Below, in pieces: positions 61,976-64,000 of a stretch of 64,000 nt of DNA. Source of the stretch: Lottia gigantea (taxonomy: Eukaryota > Mollusca > Gastropoda > Lottiidae); contig NW_008709715.1 of NCBI RefSeq assembly GCF_000327385.1, positions 5,639,180 through 5,703,179 on the forward strand, read 5' to 3'. Position numbers and translations under genes: made by a program. The notes beneath the pieces are model-generated. The model saw only the letters and a list, made by a program, of their open reading frames with translations. It did not search any database and was not told where the DNA came from. Numbering within the stretch: the stretch's first letter is position 1; every line of letters starts with the position of its first letter.

Positions 61976-64000
61976 AAAGATAGATCACAGTGGTAGGTCA
62001 TAGTTAGATATAAGCGACTTGATGAAATTCAATAGAGTTATCCAGCGTTACCTGGTTTTTTGATTGAAAACCTGATAACAGTAAGCCCGTAGATACTACA
62101 GGTTACACACAGGTTTTTTTTTCTATGAACTAAAATACGTGTTTTACCGCCATCTCTGTGGCCGGATACAGACAAATAGAATACAGTATGCTGCATTATC
62201 ATTAATGTGGACGTTACATGCCTTCACGAGGGCATTATTATTATTCTTTATCTTTATCTTTAATCTTTATTTCAGTATATAAGGCCTCCAGCCCATAGTA
62301 CATAATGTGCTAGTACAATACTTGAAGATATGAATATAAATAACTTTGTACAGATGCATACTTCTTTACAATTATATCAAATTTCAAAATACCTTTCAAA
62401 TATATAAAATACGAAAAAATACTTTCCAAATATTATTATTATTATTATTATTACGAGGGCAGTGGACATCATAAATATACTGTACATTTAGAGTAGGATG
62501 GCTCCCTGAAAAGTTAGTTAAATAACAGCCAAATCCTTCTTTAATTTCACGATTTAAATTTTAAGCACGTAACTGTATCAAAATGGATTACCCCCCTGAA
62601 AAAATTTCTGAGAACCTTCCTTACAGCAGCTGAACACGTTACACCATTGCCCCTCCGGATATATTACTTGCCCCTCCAAACAAATCAAGTCTGGCTACGG
62701 GCCTTTATTTGTTTGATTTCTGCGCTCTGTGGAAAAGCTTATCTTAGTGATTTGTATACAATCGCTTGTTTTCCGAGGAAAATGAACCATCCTGTTCTCC
62801 GAAAACTGCAATAGTGCCATACATAATAACAAGATTTAGTACAGCATTGGCATTGTGGTATCATTTTATTAAATATCACCCTTTTGCTCAAAGCTGTCCT
62901 ATTTTCAAAGCCTAATCACCAGTATCGTCCTATTGAACTATATTTTCTATTAGGCTATGATTTTATTTTTTAAAAGAGTATCGCGGCACACAGTCGTTTC
63001 AATGATTTACGTAAAAGAAACAAAACATGTGTCTTATACCAGCCACCGTAGATAATCTACCTTCCCCATAATACAATTTCTATATCTTTTTCCTTATTAA
63101 TACAGGGTAGGGTTCAATACATCAGTATATCCTTCCCTAATTTCCATTTTTCAAAACACGTTCCGTTTTTATAATATACCCTTCGAATACCTGGTTATAT
63201 TGTTGAGTTTTCACCCGAATAGACCAACAAACTACATCTTATAGAGTCTTATATTCATTCAAGCGCTCATACATTGTAACCCTATCCATTTTTAGTTTAA
63301 TCCTGCTATACGAGAGGCGTTAAAGCTCTATGACCGACTACTTTACACTGAATATTTTGTGATAAATTTGGATCTAGCTGAGGGAAATATCATTTTATGG
63401 ATTATAAATAATTTTTAATGAATTCACAGTGAGTAATTTCTTTGTTTTTATTTATGTTCTAGACCATGGGTGAGTTATTATCTAATTTGTTTCATATTTA
63501 AACATGTGTAATCACCAGGTGTATACATCGTGATAATCTGATCTGGTGGGGTTAATAATACATATGAAGAATCTCCCATCCATGGATTACATTGGGTAGA
63601 AACTTTCTGTTCAGATGTTCCCAGGAGAGTGTGATCCACGCCAGGAAGATTTATGTATTTGGGTACAATCATAAACCCTATTTAGATATTTTATATACAG
63701 GGACTGTGACTTTGTCTACATTGCTGATATAATTCAAAGTCGATATTGACAGCGATATATAATTCAAACTTTGGATTTGATATTTCTGTACCAAATTAGT
63801 CAAAACCTACGTATATTAGTCTACCATGAAAGGTGAGATGAAGGGACCATACTTGTTAAAAAAAACTAACTCCTGGTTTCTCGTGCCAAACCATAGGGCG
63901 TACCCGAAGCAAGTTTCCATGGTATTTGATTTACAATTATTCTAAATTCCGCTGTCAAATGATATAATCATGGTACCTCAAGAAGTCGAGGGTCTCGGGT
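61976..64000. other. Right-hand region without recognised genes
   Basis: Contains a possible LINE/SINE 3' tail at about 62,240-62,350 (minus strand ends with repeated AAAGATAAAGAT after GGGCTGGAGGCCTTATA) and an ATT microsatellite at 62,432-62,452. A 64-codon minus-strand frame (63,478-63,672) has no recognisable motif. Confidence 0.4.
62240..62350 (-). mobile_element. Probable non-LTR retrotransposon 3' end fragment
   Basis: On the minus strand, TACTATGGGCTGGAGGCC is followed by ACTGAAATAAAGATTAAAGA and further AAAGAT repeats. A GGCC-containing segment before an A-rich simple-repeat tail is typical of invertebrate LINE/SINE 3' ends. No reverse transcriptase sequence is present. Confidence 0.4.

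Noticed and set aside
63478-63672. 64-codon minus-strand frame near the right edge
   Set aside because: No motif, signal or supporting splice structure; cannot be distinguished from chance.

Overview
The window looks like an AT-rich, intron-dense invertebrate nuclear genome, most likely a lophotrochozoan and probably a mollusc. The evidence is the invertebrate-type 140-residue profilin, short GT-AG introns, many small DNA-transposon fragments and tRNA-derived SINEs. The taxon is an inference, not proven. There is one 50-base assembly gap at 61,597-61,646. All gene models below were spliced by eye from GT/AG sites, phase continuity and remembered family sequences; no search was run. All four recognised genes are on the minus strand.

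Layout from right to left, which is the direction of transcription: (1) 59,572-61,267, a two-exon Golgi beta-1,3-glycosyltransferase of the GT31 family, with an unexplained type II membrane ORF just upstream beside the gap. (2) 51,713-54,075, a four-exon profilin, whose 5' UTR is interrupted by an intron with the acceptor one base before the ATG. (3) 6,282-48,178, a large gene for androglobin (ADGB), a chimera of a calpain-like region, a circularly permuted globin split by an IQ-like motif, and a coiled-coil tail. Forty-two common exons stay in frame throughout and give 1,855 residues. (4) 930-2,552, a two-exon divergent class A GPCR.

The main discovery is the 5' end of the androglobin gene. 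Between 33,995 and 48,178 there are at least five, probably seven, unrelated ATG-bearing exons on the same strand. Each ends in a GT donor in phase 2, and each joins in frame to the single phase-2 acceptor of common exon 2 (30,422). This looks like an array of alternative first exons giving androglobins with 21-111-residue alternative N-termini, many of them basic and Ser/Arg-rich. Two internal exons (159 and 219 nt, both symmetric) also look like lineage-specific cassettes.

The rest is introns and intergenic DNA. It holds minisatellites (1-555, 6,690-6,945, 25,480-25,720, 40,660-41,095, 44,985-45,870, 47,040-47,215), a PIF/Harbinger remnant with intact ends (28,751-29,301), several MITE families, tRNA-derived SINEs and a perfect 40-bp inverted repeat (55,967-56,070). 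No rRNA, functional tRNA, CRISPR or prokaryotic feature was seen, and no retrovirus-like element was recognised.
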